This document shows, piece after piece, positions 52,681-62,139 of a stretch of DNA of 64,000 bases; position 1 is the stretch's first letter; every line of letters begins with the position of its first letter. Source of the DNA: Oscillospiraceae bacterium (GTDB lineage: Bacteria; Bacillota; Clostridia; UMGS1840; HGM11507). The stretch is from positions 62,001-126,000 of the forward strand of contig SVKJ01000003.1 of the NCBI GenBank assembly GCA_015068525.1. The letters are read 5' to 3'. A model generated the notes under the pieces. The model saw only the letters and a list, made by a program, of their open reading frames with translations. It was not told the DNA's origin and did no database searches. The position numbers and the translations under genes were made by a program.

Positions 52681-54654
52681 ATGAAAAAAATTATTTTATT
52701 TATTCTTTTGTTTGCAAACATAAGTTTTATGGCGTTTGGAGCAATTCCTGATTCTTCTGCCAAGACTATTATATGTCTTGACAGAAAATATAATTTTTTA
52801 GATAAAGATAACTATGTGGATTTAAAAAGTGGAGGAGAGCATATTGCTCTTATCCGTGATGATAATTCACTTTGGATGTTTGGCTCAAATGAAGACGGCA
52901 AACTTGGTATAGGTGAGATCAGAAATGCTTATAATGCACCTGTTAAAGTACTTGAAAATGTTGAACGTGTAAAAGCAAATAGTGATGGTACTGTGGCTTT
53001 AAAAAAAGATGGCTCTGCCTGGTTTTTTGGAAATACTATAAATAGCGTTCCGACAAAGAGTTATGATAATGTTCTTGATGCTGACTGCAATGGTATTTCC
53101 TCATATGTTGATAAAGGCGGAAATGCATATTATATAAATTTCAATCAAGATAAGATACCTCTTTGCAGTGATGCAAAGGAAATTTATATTTTGTCAAGTG
53201 AAGGCGGAGATGGTCTTCTAAGTAAAGGTGGTTCCACTACAGGTGTATTCATTGTCGGAGGTATGAAGGATGTAATTTCAAAACCAACTTTTTATATTGA
53301 GGTTTTAAAATCAAACGGAGACCTTTATGAATATGCTGTAGGTATTTACGGTAATTTGATGGATTATAAGTTTATTACAAGTGGTGTAAAAAAAGTTGAA
53401 ACAAATGGAACAAATATTACACTTGATATGGGTAATGGACGTTATCTTGTTGGTTCGACTTCGTCGGGACTTACGGAGAAAAACTTACCGGGAAGTGTAA
53501 AATATCAGTCAGGCTTTTATCTTAAGGAAGATGGTTTGCTTTATCGTGAGGTTACAAATGAATGTATAGGAACCAATGTAAAACTTTTTGGGGCAGTAGC
53601 CGGAGGTGTAGGTGCCTTTATGGTACATAATGACAACTCTGTTTCTGCGTATAGCGTTAATCCAAATATGGAAGATTTTGCATCACGACTTAATGCTGTT
53701 AACGGCGGACGTACATATCTTAGCCATAATAATTACATAAAAGAAGATGACATTTTAAATAAAGTACGTGAACTATGTGGCTTAGAAACAGATGATTATA
53801 TAAATGCAAAAAATATTTCAAAGTGGATAGGTAAAAATATTGTTTATAAGGGAAGTGCCCATGACCAGAGCGGTGTTCAGGCTTTTCGTAAAGGCAGCGG
53901 AGTTTGTGCAGCGTTTTCGGAACTTACAACTATTATGTTCACTTATGCAGGAATTCCTACTTATTCCTGTAAGTCTATAGCAAAAGACCATGCATGGAAT
54001 ATGTCAATAATAGACGGCGTTACTGTCTTTATAGATAATACAGGTTCTTTCACAGAAAATTCCTTTGATATGGGGATGTTTTCTCAGGGTATAACTGATA
54101 ATGCTGATTACAATAACTGCTTTTATGATGAATGGGCAGCGACTGAGGTAAGAGGTGCTTATGACTGGGATCTTATAGACCGTTTTTTAAGACCGGATTT
54201 CAAAAATCCTATAATGCGTGATGAATTTTGTTTTATTGTACGTGCTGCCATTGAAAAGGCAAAAGGTAAGAGTATTGATGCTGTTATTTCTGAATATGGG
54301 AAAAGCAGTGTTATAGTACCATTTGAGGACACACAGGATGCAGACGTTTTTGCAATGTATAAATTAGGTGTAGTTAACGGCACAAGTGCGACCACCTTTT
54401 CACCCAAAAGAGAGATAACAAGAGAAGAAGCGGCAAAGATAATGTTCGGCCTTGCAAAAATAATGGGCGATGATACTTCGTCTTCACAGGCAAATTTCAA
54501 GGATGGAAACAATATTTCCGACTGGGCACAAGAAAGTGTGAATTTTGTTGCAACTTACGGAATTATGAAAGGAAAGCCTGAAGGCTTTGACCCGAAAAAT
54601 ACTATAAGTATTCAGGAAACTGCTATTATATGTTACAGATATGTCAGTAAATAA
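52681..54654 (+). CDS. Secreted RCC1-like / transglutaminase-like / SLH protein
   Basis: 657 residues. Signal peptide at 1-20. The N-terminal ~330 residues have RCC1-like units (IALIRDDNSLWMFGSNEDGKLGIG, VALKKDGSAWFFGN). A transglutaminase-like core lies around 370-460 with the Cys in KGSGVCAAFSELTTIMF, the His in KDHAWNMS and the Asp in FIDNTGSF, i.e. a possible catalytic triad. The C-terminus has SLH domains (VPFEDTQDADVFAMYKLGVVNG; FSPKREITREEAAKIM; ISDWAQESVNFVATYGIMKG). A surface enzyme or adhesin is likely. AAGAAGG precedes the ATG. Confidence 0.85.
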   Translation: MKKIILFILLFANISFMAFGAIPDSSAKTIICLDRKYNFLDKDNYVDLKSGGEHIALIRDDNSLWMFGSNEDGKLGIGEIRNAYNAPVKVLENVERVKANSDGTVALKKDGSAWFFGNTINSVPTKSYDNVLDADCNGISSYVDKGGNAYYINFNQDKIPLCSDAKEIYILSSEGGDGLLSKGGSTTGVFIVGGMKDVISKPTFYIEVLKSNGDLYEYAVGIYGNLMDYKFITSGVKKVETNGTNITLDMGNGRYLVGSTSSGLTEKNLPGSVKYQSGFYLKEDGLLYREVTNECIGTNVKLFGAVAGGVGAFMVHNDNSVSAYSVNPNMEDFASRLNAVNGGRTYLSHNNYIKEDDILNKVRELCGLETDDYINAKNISKWIGKNIVYKGSAHDQSGVQAFRKGSGVCAAFSELTTIMFTYAGIPTYSCKSIAKDHAWNMSIIDGVTVFIDNTGSFTENSFDMGMFSQGITDNADYNNCFYDEWAATEVRGAYDWDLIDRFLRPDFKNPIMRDEFCFIVRAAIEKAKGKSIDAVISEYGKSSVIVPFEDTQDADVFAMYKLGVVNGTSATTFSPKREITREEAAKIMFGLAKIMGDDTSSSQANFKDGNNISDWAQESVNFVATYGIMKGKPEGFDPKNTISIQETAIICYRYVSK

Positions 54655-54671
54655 TATAAGATAAAAAATAC

Positions 54672-54700
54672 TTGATTATTTGAAAACTGTATGTTATAAT
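54672..54700 (+). promoter_or_regulatory. Promoter of the amino-acid ABC transporter operon
   Basis: TTGATT (54672-54677), a 17-base spacer and TATAAT (54695-54700); no clear regulatory palindrome is seen nearby. Confidence 0.6.
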
Positions 54701-54755
54701 ATATACAAATAAATGCATAATTATAAATTATGTGCAAATTATGGAGGAGATTAAA

Positions 54756-55499
54756 ATGAAAAAATTATTAACCTTATTATTAGCGCTTTCTATGGTGCTT
54801 GTTGTGTTCACAGCATGCGGTGGCAGTGAAACCGATAAACTTACTATGGCAACCAATGCTGAGTTCCCACCATTTGAGTACATAGAAAATGGCGAAATTG
54901 TCGGTGCAGATGTTGATATCGCAAAAGCAATTGCTGAAAAATTAGGTAAAGAACTTGAAATTACAAATATTGACTTTGATGCTGCTCTAACAGGTGCTGC
55001 AACAGGTAAATATGATATGGCAGTTGCAGGTATTACTGCAAATGACGAAAGAAGAGAAAATATGAATTTCTCAGTTGACTATTATACTGCTTCTCAGGCT
55101 ATAATCGTTAAAGCAGACAGCACAATTGCAGTTTCCAAAGATTTAGAAGGAAAAACAATTTCTTGTCAGGAAGGTACAACAGGGGAACAGTTCTTACTTG
55201 ATAATAACTATGCCATCCAGTCATTTAAAACAGGTGCTGAAGCAATTACTGCTTTAACAAGCGGTAAAGTTGATGCAGTTGTTATTGACGATGCTGTTGC
55301 AAGAGCATTATCTAAAGAACAAAACGGAGCAACTAAAGTTCTTGATGAAGCGCTTACTCAGGAAGCATACGCAATTGCTCTTAAAAAAGGTAATGACGAA
55401 TTAACTAAGGAAATTGACGGTGCTTTGGAAGCATTAAAAGCAGAAGGTAAACTTGCTGAAATTTTTGAAAAATACGAATTACCATATGATGCTGAATAA
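54756..55499 (+). CDS. Polar amino-acid ABC transporter, substrate-binding lipoprotein
   Basis: 247 residues from ATG 54756 (GGAGGAG upstream). Lipoprotein signal KKLLTLLLALSMVLVVFTAC with lipobox FTAC. Mature part is a type II periplasmic-binding fold of family 3: MATNAEFPPFEYIENG, VGADVDIAKAIAEKLGK, MAVAGITANDERRENMNFSVDY, CQEGTTGEQFLL and VIDDAVARAL. Binds a polar amino acid, most likely glutamine, arginine or similar; specificity is not readable. A terminator-like hairpin separates it from the permease, which could raise its level over the membrane parts. Confidence 0.93.
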   Translation: MKKLLTLLLALSMVLVVFTACGGSETDKLTMATNAEFPPFEYIENGEIVGADVDIAKAIAEKLGKELEITNIDFDAALTGAATGKYDMAVAGITANDERRENMNFSVDYYTASQAIIVKADSTIAVSKDLEGKTISCQEGTTGEQFLLDNNYAIQSFKTGAEAITALTSGKVDAVVIDDAVARALSKEQNGATKVLDEALTQEAYAIALKKGNDELTKEIDGALEALKAEGKLAEIFEKYELPYDAE

Positions 55500-55516
55500 T
55501 TGATAGAGTAATTATT

Positions 55517-55547
55517 AAAGCGGCGCTTAATATACGCCGCTTTTTTT
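55517..55547 (+). terminator. Intra-operon terminator after the binding protein gene
   Basis: The 9-bp stem aaagcggcg / cgccgcttt with loop cttaatata is followed by T residues. It lies between the binding-protein gene and the permease gene and probably allows partial read-through. Confidence 0.85.
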
Positions 55548-55605
55548 AACGATACAGTGTTAAACCAAACTATTAAAAAGTCTGGTTAGAAAGGATTATA
55601 ATAAT

Positions 55606-56355
55606 ATGAATTGGTTTTTTGATATATATAATAACATCATATTATGGTTTCAGGCATGGTTTGATAAACTTTATAATACATTTATTGTGTCGGATAGATG
55701 GCTGACACTTGTTGAAGGCCTTTATGCAACTGTTATAATAACTCTTGGCGCACTTGCAATCGGTGTCGTTATCGGTACAGTTGTTGCTATAATAAAAGTT
55801 TTTGCTGCTGATGGAAAAAGAACAACATTTTCCGATAAAGTATTATTTGTGCTTGATAAACTATGTAACGTATATATAACCGTTATAAGAGGTATTCCTG
55901 TTGTTGTTCAGCTTCTTATATCATTCTTTATTATATTTTCATTTGCCAAAGACGGATTATGGGTTGCAACTATAACATTTGGTATTAATTCAGGAGCGTA
56001 TGTTGCTGAAACAATCCGTTCAGGCATTATGGCTATTGACGGTGGGCAGATGGAAGCAGGACGTTCTCTTGGATTTTCAAAACTTCAGACTATGTGGCTT
56101 ATTATACTTCCGCAGGCAATTAAAAATATTTTACCTGCTATAGGTAATGAAATGATTGCTCTTTTAAAAGAAACATCTGTTGCAGGATATGTTGCAGTTG
56201 TTGATATTACAAAAGCAGGGAATCAGATTAAGAATACAACTTATGACCAGGTTAACCCGATACTTCTTGTAGCACTTGTATATCTTGCTCTTGTAATGTT
56301 CCTTACAACTATTGTAGGAAGACTTGAAAGGAGACTGAGAAAAAATGAAAGATAA
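55606..56355 (+). CDS. Polar amino-acid ABC transporter, permease
   Basis: 249 residues with five or so membrane segments. The EAA loop is seen as [33 protein letters not shown], and [16 protein letters not shown] is typical of HisM/GlnP permeases. It overlaps the ATPase gene by 11 bases and starts after AGAAAGGA. Confidence 0.94.
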   Translation: MNWFFDIYNNIILWFQAWFDKLYNTFIVSDRWLTLVEGLYATVIITLGALAIGVVIGTVVAIIKVFAADGKRTTFSDKVLFVLDKLCNVYITVIRGIPVVVQLLISFFIIFSFAKDGLWVATITFGINSGAYVAETIRSGIMAIDGGQMEAGRSLGFSKLQTMWLIILPQAIKNILPAIGNEMIALLKETSVAGYVAVVDITKAGNQIKNTTYDQVNPILLVALVYLALVMFLTTIVGRLERRLRKNER

Positions 56356-57088
56356 TATTTTAATTAAAACAGTTGACCTTTGCAAATATTATAAAAACGG
56401 AGCAATTAAAGCGATTGATAAAATTAATATGGAAATAAAAAAAGGGGAAGTTGTTGTTGTTATCGGACCGTCAGGCTCAGGTAAATCAACTTTCTTGCGT
56501 TCTTTAAATTTACTTGAAGAACCTACTTCAGGAACAATCTTTTTTGAAGATACAGATATAACAAATCCTAAAACGAATATCAATGTTCACAGGCAGAAAA
56601 TGGGAATGGTGTTTCAACATTTTAATCTGTTCCCGCATATGACTGTTCTTAATAATATGACAGTCGCACCTATAAAACTTCTTAATATTCCAAAGGAAGA
56701 AGCAGAGAAAAAAGCGATGGATTTACTTAAAAAAGTTGGACTTGATGACAGAGCCGATGCTTATCCATCACAACTTTCAGGCGGTCAGAAGCAGAGAGTT
56801 GCTATTGTTAGAGCACTTTGTATGAATCCTGATGTTATGCTTTTTGATGAACCTACAAGCGCACTTGATCCTGAAATGGTTGGAGAAGTTTTAGAAGTTA
56901 TGAAAAACCTTGCCAATGAGGGTATGACAATGATTGTTGTTACTCACGAAATGGGATTTGCCAAAGAAGTGGGAACAAGGGTTGTATTTTTTGATGAAGG
57001 TCAGGTTATTGAAGAAGGTAATCCTGATGAAATATTTGATAATCCTAAGACAGAAAGAATGCAGTCTTTCTTAAAGAAAGTTTTATAA
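56345..57088 (+). CDS. Polar amino-acid ABC transporter, ATP-binding protein
   Basis: 247 residues. Walker [15 protein letters not shown] loop [12 protein letters not shown], signature [15 protein letters not shown], Walker [17 protein letters not shown] and H loop VTHEMGFA. Matches GlnQ/HisP-type ATPases. Completes the three-gene uptake system and is followed after 2 bases by the GatB-like gene. Confidence 0.96.
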   Translation: MKDNILIKTVDLCKYYKNGAIKAIDKINMEIKKGEVVVVIGPSGSGKSTFLRSLNLLEEPTSGTIFFEDTDITNPKTNINVHRQKMGMVFQHFNLFPHMTVLNNMTVAPIKLLNIPKEEAEKKAMDLLKKVGLDDRADAYPSQLSGGQKQRVAIVRALCMNPDVMLFDEPTSALDPEMVGEVLEVMKNLANEGMTMIVVTHEMGFAKEVGTRVVFFDEGQVIEEGNPDEIFDNPKTERMQSFLKKVL

Positions 57089-57090
57089 AA

Positions 57091-58500
57091 ATGTATAATC
57101 AATTTGAAATGACAATAGGGCTTGAAACCCATATTCAGCTTAAAACTAAAAATAAACTTTTTTGTGAATGTAAAAATGAATTTACATTAGAACCTGATAT
57201 ATATTGCTGTCCTGTTTGCAGAGGAGATATTAAAGATGACCTGAAAATTAATATGGAGGCTGTAGAAAAAGCGATTACTGCAGGACTTGTTACTAATTGC
57301 CACATCAACGAAACATCAAGTTGGGACAGGAAAAACTACTCATATCCTGATCTTCCTAAAGGTTACCAGATAACCCAGTATGATATTCCACTTTGTGAGA
57401 ATGGATATATTGATATAGGAACTAAAAAAATCCGTATTGAGCGAATTCATATGGAAGAAGATGCCGGTAAACTTATTTATAATAAAGATGGGGAAGTTAT
57501 ATGTGACCATAACAGATGTGGAGTGCCTCTTATAGAGATTGTTACAAAGCCTGATATTAAGTCAGCCTGCGAGGCATCAGAATACTTAAAAAAATTAAGA
57601 CTAAATATGCTTTATCTTAATGTATCTGATTGTAAAATGGAAGAAGGTTCTTTAAGATGTGATGTTAATATTTCGGTTAAAAGAAAAGAAGATATTAACT
57701 CTGGCGTAAAATGCGAAATAAAAAATCTTAATTCTTTTTCTTTTATTGAAAAAGCAATTGATTACGAATTCAAAAGACAGGTTGATTTGATTTTAAAAGG
57801 TGAAAAGATTATACAGGAAACAAGGAAATTTGACAGCGGAAAAGGTATAACTGTATCTATGAGAACAAAGGAAAATTCCTCTGATTACGGTTACGAAACT
57901 GAACCTTTTCTTGATAAACTTTTTGTTTCTTCTGACCTTATTGAAAATATTAAAAAGACTATTCCTGTACTTCCTGAAAAAAGAATGAAAAAGTACGTAG
58001 ATGAATATGGTTTATCCGAGTCGGATGCAAAACTAATAGTATCTATGAAAAATATTTCTGATTTTTTTGAAGATTGTATAGACAATGTTAATTGCAGGTT
58101 AACCCTATCAAATATTATTGTTAATGAGGTTTTGAAACTTTCCAAAAATGGAGAAATTAAAGTTTCCAAAAATCAGTTAACAGAACTTTCAAATTTGCTT
58201 TCGGATAATCTGATAAGCAACCAATCTGCAAAAAAAATATTAGAAAAAATCTGGGATACGCAATTTTTACCAAAAGATTTATGTGACAAAATGGATTTGT
58301 GGCAGATAAGCAGCGAGGAAATTTTATATCCTATAGTTAAAGATACGATTGACTGTAATGTTAAAATTATTGAGGACTATAAAAAAGGAAAAACAAATGC
58401 CATTAAAACAATTATTGGAATTGTTATGAAGAAAACCTCGGGTAAGGCTAACGGAAACGTAGTTAATAAGATAATATCTGATATTTTAAATACTCTTTGA
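57091..58500 (+). CDS. Divergent GatB-like Asp/Glu-tRNA amidotransferase subunit B
   Basis: 469 residues, the normal GatB length. Shared with GatB: the start GLETHIQLKTKNKLFC, zinc cysteines FCEC and YCCPVC, IHMEEDAGKLIYN, SLRCDVNISV, KNLNSFSFIEKAIDYE, and the C-terminal YqeY-like helical tail. Differences: the usual LPVLN and SEPD-region motifs are altered (for example RCGVPLIEIVTKPD) and the YRYFPEPDL motif reads YGYETEPFL. GatA and GatC are absent here, and the gene is attached to an amino-acid ABC operon. It may be the only GatB or a divergent second copy; which cannot be told from this window. Confidence 0.85.
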   Translation: MYNQFEMTIGLETHIQLKTKNKLFCECKNEFTLEPDIYCCPVCRGDIKDDLKINMEAVEKAITAGLVTNCHINETSSWDRKNYSYPDLPKGYQITQYDIPLCENGYIDIGTKKIRIERIHMEEDAGKLIYNKDGEVICDHNRCGVPLIEIVTKPDIKSACEASEYLKKLRLNMLYLNVSDCKMEEGSLRCDVNISVKRKEDINSGVKCEIKNLNSFSFIEKAIDYEFKRQVDLILKGEKIIQETRKFDSGKGITVSMRTKENSSDYGYETEPFLDKLFVSSDLIENIKKTIPVLPEKRMKKYVDEYGLSESDAKLIVSMKNISDFFEDCIDNVNCRLTLSNIIVNEVLKLSKNGEIKVSKNQLTELSNLLSDNLISNQSAKKILEKIWDTQFLPKDLCDKMDLWQISSEEILYPIVKDTIDCNVKIIEDYKKGKTNAIKTIIGIVMKKTSGKANGNVVNKIISDILNTL

Positions 58501-58525
58501 ATTAAATCAAAGAGTATTTTTTTTA
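58488..58525 (+). terminator. Terminator overlapping the gatB stop codon
   Basis: The stem aatactctttga / tcaaagagtatt includes the TGA stop of the GatB-like gene and is followed by a run of T. Confidence 0.85.
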
Positions 58526-58561
58526 TTATTGTTTAAGATAACAATATAAGGAGGAAAAAAT

Positions 58562-59536
58562 ATGTGTACTGCAATTTCATTTAAAACAAAAGACCATTAT
58601 TTTGGAAGAAATCTAGATTATGAACAAACATTTGGGGAAAAAGTTATTATAACACCCCGTAATTTTACTTTGAAATTTAAACATCAGAAAGAAATTAAAA
58701 ATCATTTTTCTTTTATAGGAATGGGAATAATAGAAGAGGATTATCCACTTTATTTTGATTTAACTAATGAAGCAGGATTGTCTTTTGCAGGGCTAAATTT
58801 TCCTTATAATGCAAAATATAACAGTTTTGAAAATAATAAAATAAATTTAACCCCTTATGAACTTCCTCTTTTTATTCTTTCTGAATGTTCGAATGTATGT
58901 GAAGTTGTTAATATACTTAAAAAAGTTAATCTGTTAAATATACCGTTTAACCAAAAGTATTCCTTAACACCTCTTCATTTTATGTTTTCAGATAAAGATA
59001 AATCAATCGTTTTCGAAACAACTTCTAAGGGGAATTTTATATATGAAAACAGAACGGGTGTTCTAACGAATAATCCGCAGTTTAATATTCAACTTCACAA
59101 TTTAAATAATTATATGAATGTATCAAGTAAAGAACCTGAAAATTTATTTTCCAAAAAAATAGGACTTCAAGTGTATTCAAGAGGAATGGGAGGTATAGGA
59201 CTTCCTGGAGATTTATCTTCAATGTCAAGATTTGTAAAGGGAGTATTTATTAAAATGAATTCAGTGTGCGATGATGATGAAGAAAGTTCGGTAACACAGT
59301 TTTTTCATATTTTATATTCTGTATATCAACAAAAAGGGTGCGTTTGTATTTCCGATAATACTTATGAGAAAACAAACTACACCTCTTGTTGTAATACCGA
59401 TAAAGGTATTTATTATTATACAACTTATTATAATAACAGAATAACAAAAATTGATATGAATAATGAAGACTTGAACTCATCATCTCTTATAAGTTACACG
59501 CTTAATAATAAGCAGGATTTTTTAGATGGAAATTGA
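58562..59536 (+). CDS. Choloylglycine hydrolase / penicillin acylase family enzyme (bile salt hydrolase-like)
   Basis: 324 residues. Begins MCTAISF, placing the N-terminal nucleophile Cys2 after Met removal. GRNLDYE supplies the conserved Arg and Asp near residues 16-19, LTNNPQFNI the conserved Asn, and PGDLSSMSRFVKG the conserved Arg near 225. All catalytic positions of the Ntn-hydrolase family appear kept. The overall pattern is closer to bile salt hydrolases than to penicillin V acylases, but substrate needs testing. GGAGG precedes the ATG. Its 3' end overlaps the convergent ATPase gene by 15 bases. Confidence 0.88.
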   Translation: MCTAISFKTKDHYFGRNLDYEQTFGEKVIITPRNFTLKFKHQKEIKNHFSFIGMGIIEEDYPLYFDLTNEAGLSFAGLNFPYNAKYNSFENNKINLTPYELPLFILSECSNVCEVVNILKKVNLLNIPFNQKYSLTPLHFMFSDKDKSIVFETTSKGNFIYENRTGVLTNNPQFNIQLHNLNNYMNVSSKEPENLFSKKIGLQVYSRGMGGIGLPGDLSSMSRFVKGVFIKMNSVCDDDEESSVTQFFHILYSVYQQKGCVCISDNTYEKTNYTSCCNTDKGIYYYTTYYNNRITKIDMNNEDLNSSSLISYTLNNKQDFLDGN

Positions 59537-60586
59537 ATTTAAAAACTGGAGTGAAAAATTATTCAGTTTGGCATAATCCATTGCCTTTATATAATATTCT
59601 TCCAGTAAATCATGTTTTAATTTTGCCTCTTTTAATATTGATACTGAGTGGTTAAACAGTTCATCAATTAAGTTTAAGTTGTAATTTACCGACTCCTGAT
59701 TGATTTTTTTAGGGTCGTACAGTTTAAATAAATCGACAATCTCACCTTTATAACAAGGATGGTACTTATTTGATGTCACAATTGCTGTGTCAATTTCAGG
59801 GATTATTATATGTTCTAATTTGTAAGAGGGGCCAACAGGACAGTAGAAACTTTCAATTTCGAATTCATTTATTTCTAAGTTTGTTCTTACTTTTTCCAGT
59901 ATTTTATATGTTAAATCGCCAATATTTGAATTTAAAATATATACTTTTTTGCATTTTAAAGTCCTGTCTAAAAAGTTTTTAAAACCTGAAGGAGTTATTG
60001 CAGATAAAAATAATTTTGTATCCTTGTAACCTTTGCCTTTTTTTTCTTCTGTAATATTATCAATTAAATATCTTATTAGAGAGTAAAATTCATTACTGTT
60101 AAGTGAACTTTTATATGTTTCTTCTAAATCTTCATACAATGGGACAGATGCTTCTAAATAGCGATATGCTTTTTTAAAAGTCAGGCTTATTGAGTCAGTA
60201 AGATCAATAATTTCGTTCTTGTTTTTTTCAAGTTTTTTGGCATCAAAGAAATCGGCCAGATTAAGCATTTCATAAACTGCGCCCGGATAAGCAGGGTCTA
60301 TAATATGCGGAGATGTACCGTCAACAAGTAATATGCCTTTTTCCAAAATAAAAACACCGTCTAGCGAATCAGGGTCTGAGGAACAATGATAATAATTTAT
60401 ATGAAAATTTTTTTCTTCAAATATTTTTCCGGTTTCTTTCATTAATGTCGATTTTCCAACACCGGGTCCGCCTTTTATTGTATATATTTTTTTTATCATA
60501 TTGTTTTTTAATATTTCATTATAATAGTTAAAAAAACCTTGTGTTGTATTTCCACCGGGAAAATAATAATTGTTTAATAAATTCAT
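59522..60586 (-). CDS. P-loop ATPase of unknown function (PRK06851-like)
   Basis: 354 residues. Walker A GGPGVGKSTLMKETG around residue 39, then HINYYHCSSDPDSLDGV and ILLVDGTSPHIIDPAYPGA, which are characteristic of a Firmicutes ATPase family without known role. A second nucleotide-binding-like half follows (residues ~200-350) in which no intact P-loop is visible. ATG at 60584-60586 has GAGGTG upstream. Its promoter region (60587-60769) is shared with the divergent trxA gene. Confidence 0.8.
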   Translation of the reverse strand: MNLLNNYYFPGGNTTQGFFNYYNEILKNNMIKKIYTIKGGPGVGKSTLMKETGKIFEEKNFHINYYHCSSDPDSLDGVFILEKGILLVDGTSPHIIDPAYPGAVYEMLNLADFFDAKKLEKNKNEIIDLTDSISLTFKKAYRYLEASVPLYEDLEETYKSSLNSNEFYSLIRYLIDNITEEKKGKGYKDTKLFLSAITPSGFKNFLDRTLKCKKVYILNSNIGDLTYKILEKVRTNLEINEFEIESFYCPVGPSYKLEHIIIPEIDTAIVTSNKYHPCYKGEIVDLFKLYDPKKINQESVNYNLNLIDELFNHSVSILKEAKLKHDLLEEYYIKAMDYAKLNNFSLQFLNSISI

Positions 60587-60769
60587 GTTTTAATTCACCT
60601 CATAATAAATTTATGCAAGTTTTGAAAAATAAATATATAATTTTTTAAAATATCTATTTTTTTTTAGAAAAATATATGATATAATATAAAAAATGTATTT
60701 TACATTTAACATAAGGTAATAAATATAGTATATATTTAATCCGAATTGTAACTTTTGGGAGGTTTATTT

Positions 60770-61096
60770 ATGGCAGGAAAAAATGTTATTGAGTTAACAA
60801 AAGATAATTTTAATGAATATTTATCTAAGGATTTACCTCTACTTGTTGATTTCTGGGCTTCATGGTGTGGTCCATGCAGAATGCTGGGTCCTGTAATAGA
60901 TGAAGTTGCAGAGGAATATGAGGGTAAGATGTATGTAGGTAAAGTAAATGTTGATGAACAACCGGAACTTGCCCAAGAATTTAAAATTATGACAATTCCT
61001 ACAGTTTTTATTTTAAAAGACGGGGAAATTGTTGATAAATTAAATGGTGCAGTTCCACTTGAACAAATGGAAGATTTTATTGAAAATAATTTATAA
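60770..61096 (+). CDS. trxA: Thioredoxin
   Basis: 108 residues. Active site [10 protein letters not shown] at about residue 30, cis-proline [10 protein letters not shown] near 75, and conserved VDFWASWCG context. Reduces disulfides with thioredoxin reductase. ATG 60770 follows GGGAGG; five upstream codons are not counted. A TATAAT lies at 60680-60685, without a clear -35. Confidence 0.96.
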   Translation: MAGKNVIELTKDNFNEYLSKDLPLLVDFWASWCGPCRMLGPVIDEVAEEYEGKMYVGKVNVDEQPELAQEFKIMTIPTVFILKDGEIVDKLNGAVPLEQMEDFIENNL

Positions 61097-61110
61097 AACG
61101 GGGACAGAAA

Positions 61111-61566
61111 ATGGCGATTAAAAGTATTTCCAAGAATAAAAAAGCATGGCATGAATACTTTATATTAGAAGAATATGAAACAGGAATTGAACTTGTAGGC
61201 ACTGAGGTAAAATCTATAAGAAAAGGATCTGTTAATTTAAAAGACTCATACGTTGATGTGAAAAACGGTGAAGCCTTTATTATTGGTATGCATGTAAGCC
61301 CTTATGAAAATGGAAATATTTTTAACAGGGATCCTTTGCGTGTCAGAAAATTATTACTTCATAAAAAAGAAATATTCAAACTTATGGGAAAATTAACGGA
61401 GGAAGGGTTAACTATCGTTCCTCTTGAAATTTATCTTAAGGATAAATGGGTTAAGTTAAAAATTGCACTTGCTAAAGGTAAAAAACTTTATGATAAAAGA
61501 GATGCAGACGCTGAAAGAAGTGCAAAGCGAAATATTGAAAGAACATTAAAATCATATCAGAATTAA
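61111..61566 (+). CDS. smpB: SsrA-binding protein SmpB
   Basis: 151 residues. SmpB signatures: [57 protein letters not shown], and [31 protein letters not shown]. Binds tmRNA for trans-translation; the tmRNA gene starts 18 bases downstream. Confidence 0.97.
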   Translation: MAIKSISKNKKAWHEYFILEEYETGIELVGTEVKSIRKGSVNLKDSYVDVKNGEAFIIGMHVSPYENGNIFNRDPLRVRKLLLHKKEIFKLMGKLTEEGLTIVPLEIYLKDKWVKLKIALAKGKKLYDKRDADAERSAKRNIERTLKSYQN

Positions 61567-61584
61567 AACTTCTGTAATCGATAT

Positions 61585-61926
61585 GGGGATGTATCGGTTT
61601 CGACGGGGGTTTTGAAGTATGGGTAGCGAGTAGTTTTGAGCAAAACTTAAAAAGCTTAAATTTTTAAATATAAAAGCTAATAACGAATTAGTTGCTGCCT
61701 AATTAAGGCAGTCGTCTTGCCTGTGAGTACCACGGCACAGGACAAGGCGTCAATTAGTGGTGAACGTGAGTATGCAATGCTTTGAGCATACCATGAATAA
61801 TTAAGCAACCGAATTACAATAGTTTTCTTGTGGACTTTGTAATGAGGATTTGACCACAAGATACACTCGTAGAAGCCTGTATGAATGAACTTTCGGACAG
61901 GAGTTCGACTCTCCTCATCTCCACCA
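61585..61926 (+). ncRNA. ssrA: Transfer-messenger RNA (tmRNA)
   Basis: 342 bases. The 5' end GGGGATG pairs with the 3' CATCTCC before ACCA, and GGTTTCGACGGGGG and GTTCGACTCTCC are the conserved tRNA-like parts. The reading frame from GCT 61676 encodes ANNELVAA then TAA at 61700-61702. With the charged alanine the degradation tag would be A-ANNELVAA. Pseudoknot-type inverted repeats follow. It lies next to smpB. Confidence 0.95.
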
Positions 61927-61927
61927 A

Positions 61928-61969
61928 AAAGAAACGACAATTTTCTTAAAGAAAGTTGTCGTTTCTTTT
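61928..61969 (+). terminator. Terminator after tmRNA
   Basis: The 13-bp stem aaagaaacgacaa / ttgtcgtttcttt is followed by T residues. Confidence 0.9.
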
Positions 61970-61981
61970 TGTATTATTCAT

Positions 61982-62044
61982 TTTTCATTATTCAATATTC
62001 ATCATTCATTAAATGCGACAAGATTTTTTAATGAATAATGAAAA
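61982..62044. repeat. AT-rich inverted repeat
   Basis: The 13-base arms ttttcattattca (61982-61994) and tgaataatgaaaa (62032-62044) are perfect complements around low-complexity ATTCATT units. Probably a relic of a small extragenic repeat. The stretch to 62078 holds no gene. Confidence 0.5.
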
Positions 62045-62078
62045 CGTAATTCGCCTTCGGCTGATGAATAATTAATAA

Positions 62079-62107
62079 TTGAAAATTTATTATTTTAATG
62101 TTATAAT
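62079..62107 (+). promoter_or_regulatory. Sigma-A promoter for the SLH protein gene
   Basis: TTGAAA (62079-62084), a 17-base spacer and TATAAT (62102-62107) lie about 30 bases before the ATG. Confidence 0.7.
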
Positions 62108-62139
62108 TAATTTAAAAAAAGAAGGAAAGGATAGATTAT

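Noticed and set aside
61677..61940. 87-codon minus-strand ORF across the tmRNA
   Set aside because: It is the antisense of the tmRNA gene, a known source of false protein annotations; no ribosome-binding site.
61982..62078. Possible CRISPR array or insertion sequence in ATTCATT-rich DNA
   Set aside because: Units are irregular low-complexity repeats with one inverted pair; no spacers, no transposase, no regular period.
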